64,000 bases of DNA from Skermanella stibiiresistens SB22 (GTDB lineage Bacteria; Pseudomonadota; Alphaproteobacteria; Azospirillales; Azospirillaceae): positions 1-64,000 of the forward strand of contig NZ_AVFL01000026.1 of the NCBI RefSeq assembly GCF_000576635.1, given 5' to 3'. Below the pieces are notes generated by a model. That model was not told the origin of the DNA. It saw nothing but the letters and a program-made list of their open reading frames with translations, and ran no database searches. Below are positions 9,852-21,410 of this stretch, one piece after another. Made by a program: the position numbers and the translations under genes. Every line of letters starts with the position of its first letter. The first letter of the stretch is position 1.

Positions 9852-10919
9852 TCAGTGGGAGAACGGGTAGAGTTTCCAGTACGCCTTGACCTGCCGCCAC
9901 CGGTGGGCGAGCCCGTCCGGTTCGAAGATCAAGAACAGGATGATGACGGCGCCGATCGCCATCTCGCGCAGGAACGCCAAGCTGTTGCGGAGGTCCAGCG
10001 CCCGGTCGATGGCGCCGCCCGCCAGAGCGTCGGTCAGCCACTGCATGCTTTCCGGCAGCAGCACCATGAAGGCCGTCCCCATCAGCGAGCCCATGATGGA
10101 GCCCAAGCCGCCGATGATGATCATGCCGAGGAACTGGATCGAGAACAGGATCGTGAAGCCCTCGACCGAGACGAACTGGAGATAGTGGGCGTAGAGCGCT
10201 CCGCCGATGCCGGCGTAGAACGCCGCGATGCCGAACGACAGCGTCCTGTACTTGGTCAGGTTGATGCCCATCATCTCCGCCGACAGGTAGTGGTCGCGCA
10301 CCGCCACCAGCGCCCGGCCATCGCGGGTCCGCATCAGGTTGGTGCCCAGCACGTACATCACCACGACATAGGCCAGCACGACGTAGAAATACCGCTCGTC
10401 GGTGTCGAAGACGAAGCCGAACATCGAGAAGGATTCGGTCAGCGTTCCCGCCACCCCGCCCGAGAACCACGAGGCCCGCGCGAAGAAGTCCTGGAGGATC
10501 ACCTGCGCCGCCAGCGTCGCGATGGCGAGATAAAGCCCCTTCAGCCGGGCGGCCGGCAAGCCGAACACCATGCCGACCGCCGTGGTCATGACGCCGGCCA
10601 GGGGGATCGCGAAGAACACCGGGACGTGGAGGTTCGACACCAGCCAGGCCGAGCTGAACGCGCCGAACCCGAAGAACGCCGCGTGCCCGATCGAGATCTG
10701 GCCGGTGAACCCGACCAGGATGTTCAGGCCCAGCGCCGCGATGCCGAGATAGCCGATCTGGATCAGCAGGCTCAGGGGATACTTGTCCATCACCAGCGGC
10801 GCCAGGCACAGCGCCACGATGCCGACGATCACCATGTTGCGGCTGGTCGTGGTCGGAAAGATCGTGGTGTCGGCGGAGTAGCCGGTCTTGAAGTCGCCGC
10901 AGGGTATCAGCGTGGTCAT
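9852..10919 (-). CDS. livM: Branched-chain-type ABC permease LivM
   Basis: 355 residues with an N-terminal hydrophilic leader and about nine or ten membrane segments. Family landmarks: GLNILVGFTGQISIGHAAFF, and the EAA-like loop RALVAVRDHYLSAEMMGIN that contacts the ATPases. Partner of LivH. It lies 17 bases downstream of livH and 42 bases upstream of the binding-protein gene. Confidence 0.93.
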   Translation of the reverse strand: MTTLIPCGDFKTGYSADTTIFPTTTSRNMVIVGIVALCLAPLVMDKYPLSLLIQIGYLGIAALGLNILVGFTGQISIGHAAFFGFGAFSSAWLVSNLHVPVFFAIPLAGVMTTAVGMVFGLPAARLKGLYLAIATLAAQVILQDFFARASWFSGGVAGTLTESFSMFGFVFDTDERYFYVVLAYVVVMYVLGTNLMRTRDGRALVAVRDHYLSAEMMGINLTKYRTLSFGIAAFYAGIGGALYAHYLQFVSVEGFTILFSIQFLGMIIIGGLGSIMGSLMGTAFMVLLPESMQWLTDALAGGAIDRALDLRNSLAFLREMAIGAVIILFLIFEPDGLAHRWRQVKAYWKLYPFSH

Positions 10920-10935
10920 GGCTTGGCCGCTCCGC

Positions 10936-11829
10936 TCAGACGCGTTCGATGTCCTTGGTGCCGAACAGCCCGTAGGGCTTCAGCATCAGGATGATGATCA
11001 GGACGTAGAAGGGGGCGATCTCGTACATGTTTCCCCAATTGAGGAACTGGCTGTCGAAGAAGTGCGCCACGTTCTCCAGCAGTCCGACGATCAGCCCGCC
11101 GACCACCGCGCCGACGATGCTGTCCAATCCTCCCAGGATGACGGCGGGAAAGACCTTGATGCCGAAGAACGACAGGGCGGACGACACGCCGTTGACCGTC
11201 CCAACCACCACGCCGGCCACCGCCGACACCATCGCGGAGATCGCCCAGCTCAGCGCGAAGACGGTGCGGACGGAGATGCCGAGCGACTGCGCCACCTGCT
11301 GGTCGAAGGCGGTCGCCCGCATCGCCAGCCCCATTTTCGAAAATTTGAAGAACCAGCCGAAGCCCGCCATGATGATCACCGAGATGATCAGGCTCATCAG
11401 GTAGACGCTTTGCACCTGGAGCCCGAGGACGCTGACCGTCTGCGTCTCGAAGATCGGCGGGAAGGGCTTGGCGAAGACGCCGAACATCCACTTCATCATC
11501 GCCTGGAAGAAGATCGACAGCCCGATCGTGACCATGATCACGGAAATGACCGGCTCGCCGATCATCGGCCGCAGCACGACGATCTGGAGGATCACGCCGA
11601 ACGCCATCATGAAGGCCAGCGTGATAAGGAAGCCCCAGATGAACGGGATCTGGTAGGTCGTCAGCAGCCACCAGCAAGCCCAGGCGCCGATCAGCAGGAA
11701 CTCGCCCTGGGCGAAGTTGACCACTTGGCTCGCCTTGTAGATCAGCACGAACGACATGGCGACGACGCCGTACAAGGCGCCGACGATGATGCCATTGACG
11801 ACGAGCTGGAACAGCAGGTTCCAATTCAT
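10936..11829 (-). CDS. livH: Branched-chain-type ABC permease LivH
   Basis: 297 residues, about eight membrane segments. N-terminus NGIIVGALYGVVAMSFVLIY and NFAQGEFLLIGA are typical LivH motifs; the cytoplasmic loop MRATAFDQQVAQSLGIS corresponds to the ATPase-contact EAA loop. It begins the second half of the operon, 337 bases after the fadD-type gene, so it may have its own promoter. Confidence 0.93.
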   Translation of the reverse strand: MNWNLLFQLVVNGIIVGALYGVVAMSFVLIYKASQVVNFAQGEFLLIGAWACWWLLTTYQIPFIWGFLITLAFMMAFGVILQIVVLRPMIGEPVISVIMVTIGLSIFFQAMMKWMFGVFAKPFPPIFETQTVSVLGLQVQSVYLMSLIISVIIMAGFGWFFKFSKMGLAMRATAFDQQVAQSLGISVRTVFALSWAISAMVSAVAGVVVGTVNGVSSALSFFGIKVFPAVILGGLDSIVGAVVGGLIVGLLENVAHFFDSQFLNWGNMYEIAPFYVLIIILMLKPYGLFGTKDIERV

Positions 11830-12166
11830 GGCGTGTTCGCCTCCCAGGACCGATCTTTGTTGCCGGATTTCTTATTCACGCACGCGAGCGGATATGCCTG
11901 CGACACTATCGTCGCGAGAGGCGCATCGGAGAATTCCATCGTATGGGGTATGGTCCGGGTCGCCGGCCGGGGATCAACCCGACCGGCTAACTCAGGAGAG
12001 AACGGATGCGAAAGCCATCCATTCTCCTGTGGCTTGAGTTCACGGTCCGGCGAATTTCCGTTCGTCTGACCATTACTCGGGCCTAGGAGGCGCCGGAGGG
12101 TGACTGCAACACTCTCCGGCAGCCTCTTTCTACCCCATCCCACCCGAAATCGCAATCCTGTCCCCA
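11830..12166 (-). other. Gap inside the liv operon with two hairpins
   Basis: 337 bases between the fadD-type ligase and livH. Hairpin 1 has arms 12092-12102 and 12110-12120 (one mismatch), extended by GAGGC/GCCTC outside; it lies just past the ligase stop and may end part of the transcription. Hairpin 2 (11962-11971 with 11978-11987, one G-U) lies nearer livH. No T-runs and no convincing reading frame. A livH promoter is likely here but I cannot place it. Confidence 0.45.
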
Positions 12167-14131
12167 TCACGCCGCCCGCTTCGGCGAGGCCGGCGCCGTG
12201 TTGCCCGGAGCGAGGTCGACCACGGTCAGGACCGTCCGGATGCGCTGCTTGGTGCCGTCCTGGAACGCTATCGTGGTGTCCACGTCGATGCTGGAGCGGT
12301 CGGAGTAGAGGGCGTCGATGATCGTCCCGTACTTCTCCGCGACCACGCCGCGGCGGACCTTGCGCGTCCGCGTCAATTCGCCGTCGTCGGCGTCCAGTTC
12401 CTTGTAGAGCAGGAGGAATTTTCGGATGCGCTGCGCTTCCGGCAGCGTTTTGTTGACCGTCTCCACTTCGCGCTTGAGTAGCTCGTAGACCTCCGGCCGG
12501 CTCGCCAGATCGGTGTAGGTCGTGAAGGAGATGCGGTTCTTCTCGGCGAACTTCGAGACGATGGGAAAGCGGATGCAGATCATCGCCGCCAAGTGTTCGC
12601 GCTGATCCCCCAGGATCACCGCTTCGGCGACATAGGGGCTGAACTTCAACTTGTTCTCGATGTATTGCGGCGAGAAGCGGTCGCCTCGGCTGGTGGTCGC
12701 GATGTCCTTGATGCGGTCGATCACCACCAGATGCCCGCGCTTGTCGAAGTATCCGGCGTCGCCGGTCCGCATCCAGCCGTCGGTCAGGTCGGCGGATCCG
12801 GCTGCCTCGCCTCCGAAATATCCGACGAACATGTTGGGATGGCGGGTGACGATCTCGCCGACGCCGTTATGGTCGGGGTTGTCGATCCGGACTTCGACCC
12901 CCGCGTCGAACGGCTTGCCGACGGTGTCGAAATCGACCTCGTCCGCCGTGTGGATGGTATAGGCGCCGAGCGTCTCGGTCTGCCCATAGAGCTGCCGCAG
13001 CGGCACGCCCATCGCCATGAAGAAGCGGAAGGTGTCGGGTCCCAACGCGGCGCCGCCGGTCGCCGCCGACCGCAGCCGGGAAAAGCCCAGACGGTCCCTC
13101 AGCGCCCGGAACAGCAGCAGGTCGGCCAGCCACGACCGCTTGCCCTTGTCCAGAGCCTCCAGCCCCAGCCTCATCCCCAATTCATAAAGCCGCCGCTTGA
13201 GCGGCGAGGCGTCCATGATCCGGGCGCGGACGTCGGCGGCGATCTGCTCCCAGACGCGCGGCGCGAACAGCACGAAGGTCGGCCCGATCTCGCGGAAGTC
13301 GTTCATCATCGTCTCGGGTTCCTCGACGAAGTTGACCGTCATCCGGCTCAGCAGCGCCTTTCCCAACACATAGACCTGTTCCATGATCCACGGCAGCGGC
13401 AGCACCGAGACATACTCGTCGCGCGGCCCCTTGGCGTCGACGCGGAGATAGCTGGCGCAGTGCCGGATGACGCGGCCAGCCGGCAGCATCGCCAGCTTCG
13501 GGTTGGCGGTGGTGCCCGAGGTGGTGCAGAGCACGGCGACATCCTCGCCGCGTCCCGACGCCACCAGCTCGTCCCACAGCGCCGGGAACTCCAGCGCCAT
13601 CGCGTCGCCGTGGTGGATCAGCTCGGTCACCGAGATCAGCCGGGGGTCGTCGTGTTTCCGCATCCCGCGCGGGTCACTGTAGACGATCAGCCGGACGGAG
13701 GCGACGCGCTCACCCAGCCCCAGCAGCTTGTCGACCTGCTCCTCGTCCTCCGCGAACACGGCCTTGGCGTTGGCGTGGTTGATGAGATAGGCCACCTCGT
13801 CGTCCAGCGCGTCGCGGTACATGCCCAGGCTCATGGCGCCCAGCGCGTGGGCCGCGATCTCGCCGCAGACCCAGTCCGGCCGGTTGTCGCCGATCAGCCC
13901 GACGACGTCGCCGCGCCCGATACCGTAGCGGCGAAGCCCCAACGCGAAGGCCTTGACGCGCGCCAGATACCCAGACCAGGTCAGGCTATGCCAGATGCCC
14001 AGGTCCTTGACCCGCAGCGCCACCTCGTCCGGGTGGTTCCGCGCGTTGAGCGCCAGCAGCTTGGGGAACGTGTCGAAGCGCGACAGGTCGGGCGATTGGT
14101 TGGAAGTTCCGTCGACGATGCCGGCCGCCAT
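12167..14131 (-). CDS. Long-chain-type acyl-CoA synthetase (AMP-forming)
   Basis: About 654 residues, the size of FadD15-type synthetases. A3-type phosphate loop TTSGTTANPK (residues about 205-214), substrate/adenine motif YGQTETLGAYT, hinge GWMRTGDAG and DRIKDIATTSRGDRFSPQYIEN. It forms acyl-AMP and then acyl-CoA. The ATG at 14131 overlaps the livG stop by one base (TGATG), which indicates translational coupling; an in-frame GTG sits one codon upstream. The phosphate loop has Asn-Pro-Lys rather than the usual Gly-x-Pro-Lys. Because it is sandwiched between ABC genes, the natural acid is probably the transported one. Confidence 0.88.
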   Translation of the reverse strand: MAAGIVDGTSNQSPDLSRFDTFPKLLALNARNHPDEVALRVKDLGIWHSLTWSGYLARVKAFALGLRRYGIGRGDVVGLIGDNRPDWVCGEIAAHALGAMSLGMYRDALDDEVAYLINHANAKAVFAEDEEQVDKLLGLGERVASVRLIVYSDPRGMRKHDDPRLISVTELIHHGDAMALEFPALWDELVASGRGEDVAVLCTTSGTTANPKLAMLPAGRVIRHCASYLRVDAKGPRDEYVSVLPLPWIMEQVYVLGKALLSRMTVNFVEEPETMMNDFREIGPTFVLFAPRVWEQIAADVRARIMDASPLKRRLYELGMRLGLEALDKGKRSWLADLLLFRALRDRLGFSRLRSAATGGAALGPDTFRFFMAMGVPLRQLYGQTETLGAYTIHTADEVDFDTVGKPFDAGVEVRIDNPDHNGVGEIVTRHPNMFVGYFGGEAAGSADLTDGWMRTGDAGYFDKRGHLVVIDRIKDIATTSRGDRFSPQYIENKLKFSPYVAEAVILGDQREHLAAMICIRFPIVSKFAEKNRISFTTYTDLASRPEVYELLKREVETVNKTLPEAQRIRKFLLLYKELDADDGELTRTRKVRRGVVAEKYGTIIDALYSDRSSIDVDTTIAFQDGTKQRIRTVLTVVDLAPGNTAPASPKRAA

Positions 14132-14973
14132 CACGCCACCTTGCCTGTCTTGGCCTCGACGGCGGCCGCCTCGTCATCCTCGTCCATCACGACGTCATCG
14201 GCCTCGCCCAGATAGGCGCGCCGGACATGCGCGTTGGCCAGGACCTCCTCCGGGTCGCCCTCGGCGATCTTCTTGCCGAAATCCAGCACCATGATCCGGT
14301 GCGAGATGTCCATGACCACGCCCATGTCGTGCTCGATCATCACGACGGTCATGCCGTATTCCTCGTTGAGGTCGACGATGTAGCGGGCCATGTCCTCCTT
14401 CTCCTCGAGGTTCATGCCCGCCATCGGCTCGTCCAGCAGGATCAGGTCCGGCTTCAGCGCCATGGCGCGCGCCAGTTCGACGCGTTTCCGCAAGCCATAG
14501 GAGAGGGTGCCGGCGATCGACTTCCGGACGTGCTGGATGTCGAGGAAGTCTATGATCTCCTCGATCTCGCGGCGGTGGGCCAGCTCCTCCGTCCGCGCGC
14601 CGGTGAACCAGTACAGCGCGCCGCTCAGGAAGTTGTTCCTCATCAGGTGGTGGCGCCCGACCATGATGTTGTCGAGCACGGTCATGTGGCCGAACAGCGC
14701 CAAGTTTTGAAAGGTTCGGCCGATGCCGATCTCCGCCCGATGATTGGGCGTCATCCGCGTGACGTCCCGCCCCTTGAACAGGATGCGCCCCTCGGTCGGG
14801 CTGTAGCGGCCCGAAACGCAGTTGACCATGGACGTCTTGCCGGCGCCATTCGGACCGATGATCGAGAACAGCTCGCCTTTATCGATGCTGAAGCTCACAT
14901 CCGTCAACGCGCGCACGCCGCCGAACCTCAGGGATACGTGGCTGGCTTCGAAAATGGGCGTATCGGCTTTCAC
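14131..14973 (-). CDS. livG: Branched-chain-type ABC transporter ATPase LivG
   Basis: 280 residues. Walker A GPNGAGKTS, LivG-specific GIGRTFQNLALF, modified signature LSYGLRKRVELARAM (Y-G replacing the G-G of LSGG), Walker B LILLDEPMAGMN and switch His in IEHDMGVV. An acidic tail (MDEDDEAA) extends past the usual end. First gene of the operon livG, fadD-type, livH, livM, livK-like, livF, paaK-like. The weak signature motif LSYG is common in this subgroup. Confidence 0.93.
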   Translation of the reverse strand: MKADTPIFEASHVSLRFGGVRALTDVSFSIDKGELFSIIGPNGAGKTSMVNCVSGRYSPTEGRILFKGRDVTRMTPNHRAEIGIGRTFQNLALFGHMTVLDNIMVGRHHLMRNNFLSGALYWFTGARTEELAHRREIEEIIDFLDIQHVRKSIAGTLSYGLRKRVELARAMALKPDLILLDEPMAGMNLEEKEDMARYIVDLNEEYGMTVVMIEHDMGVVMDISHRIMVLDFGKKIAEGDPEEVLANAHVRRAYLGEADDVVMDEDDEAAAVEAKTGKVA

Positions 14974-15368
14974 CGTGCGTCCTCCCCTGAACTTTTATTG
15001 TCGGCCATACCATTTTCGCGGTAAGCCCTTGGGCACCAAGGTGCGTCATAAAGTGTTTAAATTCAAGACGAATAGGCCGCAATCAAATTCGCCACACCCG
15101 GACGTGGAGTTATGACGCGAGTGCGAAGAGCCAAGCTCCCACAGTCTATGGTGCGCCGCCGCATCGGTTGTCATGCGACGGGTGGAACAACTTGGCCCGG
15201 TCTCGCGCCATGCCGCGAAACCTTTGAAAACCATTCGGTTGGTATGACCACTTGCATGATGCGCGTGTTTGCCTACATGCCGATTCTGCGCTACACCACG
15301 ACGCCATAAGGTTTCGGTCACCTCGCGATCCAAACCTCCGCTGGTTGCAAAGCAATGGAGGAGTCCCC
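14974..15368. other. livG/acnA divergent promoter region with a spaced inverted repeat
   Basis: 395 bases between two divergent units. The main visible element is a perfect 9-base inverted pair, GCGTCATAA (15043-15051) and TTATGACGC (15110-15118), whose centres are 67 bases apart, flanking an AT-rich stretch. Such spacing would suit a looping or dimer-of-dimers regulator, but none is identified. No supported gene or structured RNA; short open frames here have no ribosome binding sites. Confidence 0.45.
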
Positions 15369-18077
<2,709 letters not shown>

Positions 18078-18112
18078 CCCTTCGGCTGAAGCCGAAGCCA
18101 GCCTGACCGACC

Positions 18113-18145
18113 AAGCCCCGCGGTGACGAACCGCGGGGCTTTTTT
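18113..18145 (+). terminator. Intrinsic terminator of acnA
   Basis: Stem AAGCCCCGCGG / CCGCGGGGCTT (18113-18123 and 18131-18141) with a 7-base loop, running into TTTTTT. A smaller hairpin with a TGAA loop (18080-18097) lies between it and the acnA stop codon. This is the clearest intrinsic terminator on the plus strand of the window. Confidence 0.93.
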
Positions 18146-18317
18146 CGCGTCCGACCCAGTCGAGCCGGGGAACACGGCACACGCGAATTGTCAGGATTGG
18201 ACAATGGGAGGCACGACCGAGAAATCAGGCGGTGATCGAAGATGCCGCATTGATTCTCCATGAGACGCCCAGCAAAAAACCGGGAGACCAACACACCGCG
18301 AACCAGGAGCGACGGTC

Positions 18318-18737
18318 ATGGCCATTCTCGACGGTATGCCGGCGGAGGAGAAGCGCCGCCGCTTCGCCGAAATGATCTCCCAGATGACCGCCGAGCGTTT
18401 TCCCGACGCGGAGGACCTTCCCTTCGCCATCGCCGCCGTCGGCGCGCTGTCCGGCAGCCGTTTCTTCGGTGTCCGCTACAAGGCCGAAGCCGCCGGAGCC
18501 CGCGCCTGGGTCGCCCGTCCCCATGGCCCCGAGCGCACCGAGGTGTGGGACCTCTCCGCTCCCGACTTCACCTGGAACTACTCCGACACGCTCCCCGGCG
18601 GCGCCGCGGCCTTCACTTCCGACGAGGCCGGCATGAAGCGCCTCCACGCGCTGTTCGACGCCAAGGGCACCGCGCTGACGGCGCTTGGCCGCCGCATCCA
18701 CGCCCTGCTGACCGGAACCGAACCGGACGACGATTGA
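18318..18737 (+). CDS. Conserved-looking hypothetical protein
   Basis: 139 residues, soluble, no signal peptide; not recognised. An acidic/basic helical start (MPAEEKRRRFAEMISQMTAE) is followed by a part rich in small residues with aromatic pairs (FFGVRY, FTWNYSD) and a helical C-terminus. AGGAG is 8 bases before the ATG, and third-position GC is high, which supports real coding. It sits alone between acnA and the lysozyme-inhibitor gene. Confidence 0.7.
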   Translation: MAILDGMPAEEKRRRFAEMISQMTAERFPDAEDLPFAIAAVGALSGSRFFGVRYKAEAAGARAWVARPHGPERTEVWDLSAPDFTWNYSDTLPGGAAAFTSDEAGMKRLHALFDAKGTALTALGRRIHALLTGTEPDDD

Positions 18738-18819
18738 CACCGCTTTATCGTTCCCCATCCTTTGATCGACATGGCATCGAGGTGTCGGCAAGCGGTCAAG
18801 GTCGAGGGGAGGAGGGTGA

Positions 18820-19440
18820 ATGGCGGTTCAGCGTGATTTGCCCGGCATCGCGGCGGGCTTGATGATCCTGGCATGGGGATGTTTCGCCCCGGTTGCGGCG
18901 GCGCTGGCGGCGAACCCCTCCTTCTCCTGCGCCAAAGCGGCGCCGGGCGGTATCGAAGCGATGATCTGTGGCGATGATGCGTTGTCGAAACTCGACCGCG
19001 ACTTGGCCGATGCCTATGCCAAAGCCTCCTCGAAGGCGCGGGATCAGCATCCGCCGGTGTTGAAGGTGGAGCAGCGTGGCTGGATCAAGGGGCGTGACGA
19101 CTGCTGGAAAAGCGACGACAAGCGCCAATGCGTAGCCGACGCCTACCGAACGCGGATCGCCGAGCTGCGAGCGACCTATCGCTTGGTCGTCGGCAACGGA
19201 CCTGTGGTCTTCAACTGCGATGGCGACCCGGCCAACGAACTGGTCGCCACGTTCTTTGAAACCGACCCACCCACCCTGATCGCGGAGCGCGGCGACAGCG
19301 TCTCGCTGATGTATCTTCAGCCATCGGCCTCCGGAGCCCGGTACCAAGGTCGCAACGAGACTTTCTGGGAGCACCACGGTGAAGCCATGGTGACCTGGGG
19401 CTACGGCGCCCCCGAGATGCGTTGCGTGAAAGCGGGTTGA
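18820..19440 (+). CDS. Periplasmic LprI/MliC two-domain protein, putative lysozyme inhibitor
   Basis: 206 residues. A signal peptide (about 1-31) is followed by an LprI/DUF1311-like region (about 36-115) with its four cysteines and pattern FSCAKA...EAMICGDDALSKLDRDLADAY...CVADAYRTRIAELR. The C-terminal part (about 125-200) looks like MliC: VFNCDGDPANELVATFF, then a central acidic/serine loop and a final Cys. MliC-type proteins block C-type lysozymes in the periplasm; LprI has been linked to lysozyme inhibition too. The fusion suggests envelope defence against host or protozoan lysozyme. GGAGG lies 4 bases before the ATG. Confidence 0.8.
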   Translation: MAVQRDLPGIAAGLMILAWGCFAPVAAALAANPSFSCAKAAPGGIEAMICGDDALSKLDRDLADAYAKASSKARDQHPPVLKVEQRGWIKGRDDCWKSDDKRQCVADAYRTRIAELRATYRLVVGNGPVVFNCDGDPANELVATFFETDPPTLIAERGDSVSLMYLQPSASGARYQGRNETFWEHHGEAMVTWGYGAPEMRCVKAG

Positions 19441-19574
19441 ATGGGCGGTCGTCATTTTCGATTTGAAGGCAAGAACTGGAGTTCCACGCCGGCTTCCATG
19501 GTTCAACTTAGCGGTCATGAAGGCTGATCGCCTGCCGGTGACAGCCAAATCGAACCCACCATCCGGGAGCGACA

Positions 19575-20663
19575 ATGATGACCATGACCTTGGACCCTCC
19601 AATGACCGATACCGCCACGGCCACCGTCAACGACCCACGCTGGGCCCGCGTCGTCGCCCGCGACAAGTCCGCCGATGGCGAGTTCTGGTATTCGGTAATG
19701 ACCACGGGCGTCTACTGCCGCCCATCCTGCCCCTCCCGCGGAGCCAACCCGAGGAACGTCGCGTTCCATGACAGCCTGGAAGCGGCCAAGGCGACCGGCT
19801 TCCGGCCCTGCAAGCGGTGCGATCCGGACGGCACCTCGCGGGATGCCGGAAACGCAGAATTGATCGCGAAGGCCTGCCGCCTGATCGAGCGGAGCGAGGA
19901 CGCGCCGTCGCTGGAAACCCTGGCCGAGGCGGTCGGTCTCAGCGTCAGCCACTTCCACCGGTCGTTCAAGACCCTGACCGGCCTGACACCGAAAGGCTAC
20001 TCGGCGGCCCATCGGGCGTCCCGCCTCCGCGAGCGCTTGGCGGAGGTTCCCACGGTGACCGAGGCGATTTTTGACGCCGGTTTCAATTCCAGCGGCCGGT
20101 TCTACGAGAACTCCGATGGCATCCTTGGCATGAGCCCCACCCGCTATCGCGCCGGCGGAGCCAACGAGGAGATCCGCTTCGCCATCGGCCAGTCCTCGCT
20201 TGGAGCCATCCTCGTGGCGTCCAGCGCCAAGGGCGTGGTGGCGATCCTGATCGGCGACGATCCTGGTCGCCTCGCCCGCGATCTCCAGGACCGCTTCCCG
20301 AAAGCGCGACTGGTGGGCGGCGACCACGACTACGAGACGCTGGTGGCGTCCGTGGTCGGCCTCGTCGAGGCGCCGGCCCGAGGTCACGACCTGCCGCTCG
20401 ATATCCGGGGAACCGCCTTCCAGGAGCGCGTCTGGCAGGCGTTGCGCCGCATTCCCGCCGGAACGACGGCTTCCTACGCGGACATCGCGGCCCAACTTGG
20501 TCAGCCCAAGGCGGTACGGGCGGTCGCTGGCGCTTGTGCCGCCAACAACATCGCCGTGGCGATCCCCTGTCACCGCGTCGTGCGGAGCGACGGCGCGCTC
20601 TCTGGTTATGCCTGGGGCGTCGAGCGCAAGCGGCGGCTGCTCCAGTCGGAGGCCGACGCTTGA
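19575..20663 (+). CDS. ada: Ada: methyl-phosphotriester sensor, AraC regulator and O6-methylguanine methyltransferase
   Basis: 362 residues, full-length Ada. N-terminal zinc site Cys48, Cys52, Cys79, Cys82 (VYCRPSC...FRPCKRC), where Cys48 is the expected methyl acceptor. AraC-type helix-turn-helix about 95-190 (LAEAVGLSVSHFHRSFKTLTG). C-terminal alkyltransferase with Cys332 in IPCHRV and GYAWGVERK. Methylation of the N-terminal Cys converts it into an activator of its own operon. GGGAG is 5 bases before the ATG. It leads an operon with a 2OG oxygenase (4-base overlap) and alkB, so alkylation damage should induce all three. Confidence 0.96.
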   Translation: MMTMTLDPPMTDTATATVNDPRWARVVARDKSADGEFWYSVMTTGVYCRPSCPSRGANPRNVAFHDSLEAAKATGFRPCKRCDPDGTSRDAGNAELIAKACRLIERSEDAPSLETLAEAVGLSVSHFHRSFKTLTGLTPKGYSAAHRASRLRERLAEVPTVTEAIFDAGFNSSGRFYENSDGILGMSPTRYRAGGANEEIRFAIGQSSLGAILVASSAKGVVAILIGDDPGRLARDLQDRFPKARLVGGDHDYETLVASVVGLVEAPARGHDLPLDIRGTAFQERVWQALRRIPAGTTASYADIAAQLGQPKAVRAVAGACAANNIAVAIPCHRVVRSDGALSGYAWGVERKRRLLQSEADA

Positions 20664-21403
20664 CCACCGCGCCCGTTGAAGACATCACGGCGCGCATCGC
20701 CGCCGTCGACTGGGAAGCGGTCGCCGCCGATCTCGACCAGCAGGGATGGGCGGTGATCCCCGGACTGTTCGCCGGTCCGGAATGCGACGTCATCGCCCGC
20801 CTCTACGCCGCGGGTGGCGCCGCTGGCGGCGGAGAGACGTTCCGCAGCCATGTCATCATGGCGCGGCACGGTTTCGGGCAGGGAGAATACTGCTACTTCG
20901 CCTATCCCTTGCCGGCCCTGATCCAGGACGCGCGCACCGCGATCTACCCGCGGCTGGCGCCGATCGCCAACCGCTGGAACGAGCGCATGGGCGCCGAGCC
21001 GAGGTTCCCCGACAGCCACGCCGAATTCCTCGACCGCTGCCACGCCGCCGGCCAGAAACGGCCGACGCCTCTCCTGCTCCAGTACGGCGCCGGCGATTAT
21101 AATTGCCTCCACCAGGACCTTTACGGCGAACACGTGTTTCCCTTGCAGGTGGCGGTGCTTCTGTCCCAGCCGAGGGAGGACTTCGACGGCGGCGAGTTCG
21201 TGATGACCGAGCAGCGGCCGCGCATGCAGACCCGCCCCATGGTCGTGCCGCTGAACAAGGGCGACGCGGTGGTGTTCGCGGTCAACAGCCGGCCGCACAG
21301 GGGCACGCGCGGCGATTATCGCGTCACGCTCCGCCACGGCGTCAGCAAGCTTCGGGAAGGGCGGCGCCATACGCTGGGGATCATCTTCCACGACGCCACT
21401 TGA
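20660..21403 (+). CDS. 2OG-Fe(II) oxygenase in the Ada operon
   Basis: 247 residues. TTG start at 20660 overlaps the ada stop (TTGA) and has GGAGG 7 bases upstream; no ATG or GTG fits. The double-stranded beta-helix oxygenase triad is visible: His151-x-Asp153 (HQDLYGEHVF) and His213 (RPHRGTRGDYRVTLRHG), with Arg221 or the later Arg as 2-oxoglutarate ligand. It resembles the Oxygenase-NA type often found next to ada/alkB in alphaproteobacteria; it is not an AlkB sequence homologue in the nucleotide-recognition part. The substrate is unknown; DNA or RNA alkyl lesions are inferred from context only. Confidence 0.87.
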   Translation: MTTAPVEDITARIAAVDWEAVAADLDQQGWAVIPGLFAGPECDVIARLYAAGGAAGGGETFRSHVIMARHGFGQGEYCYFAYPLPALIQDARTAIYPRLAPIANRWNERMGAEPRFPDSHAEFLDRCHAAGQKRPTPLLLQYGAGDYNCLHQDLYGEHVFPLQVAVLLSQPREDFDGGEFVMTEQRPRMQTRPMVVPLNKGDAVVFAVNSRPHRGTRGDYRVTLRHGVSKLREGRRHTLGIIFHDAT

Positions 21404-21410
21404 GACGGAC

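Noticed and set aside
12593-14215. 540-residue plus frame opposite the fadD-type ligase
   Set aside because: Antisense shadow with no ribosome site or motif.
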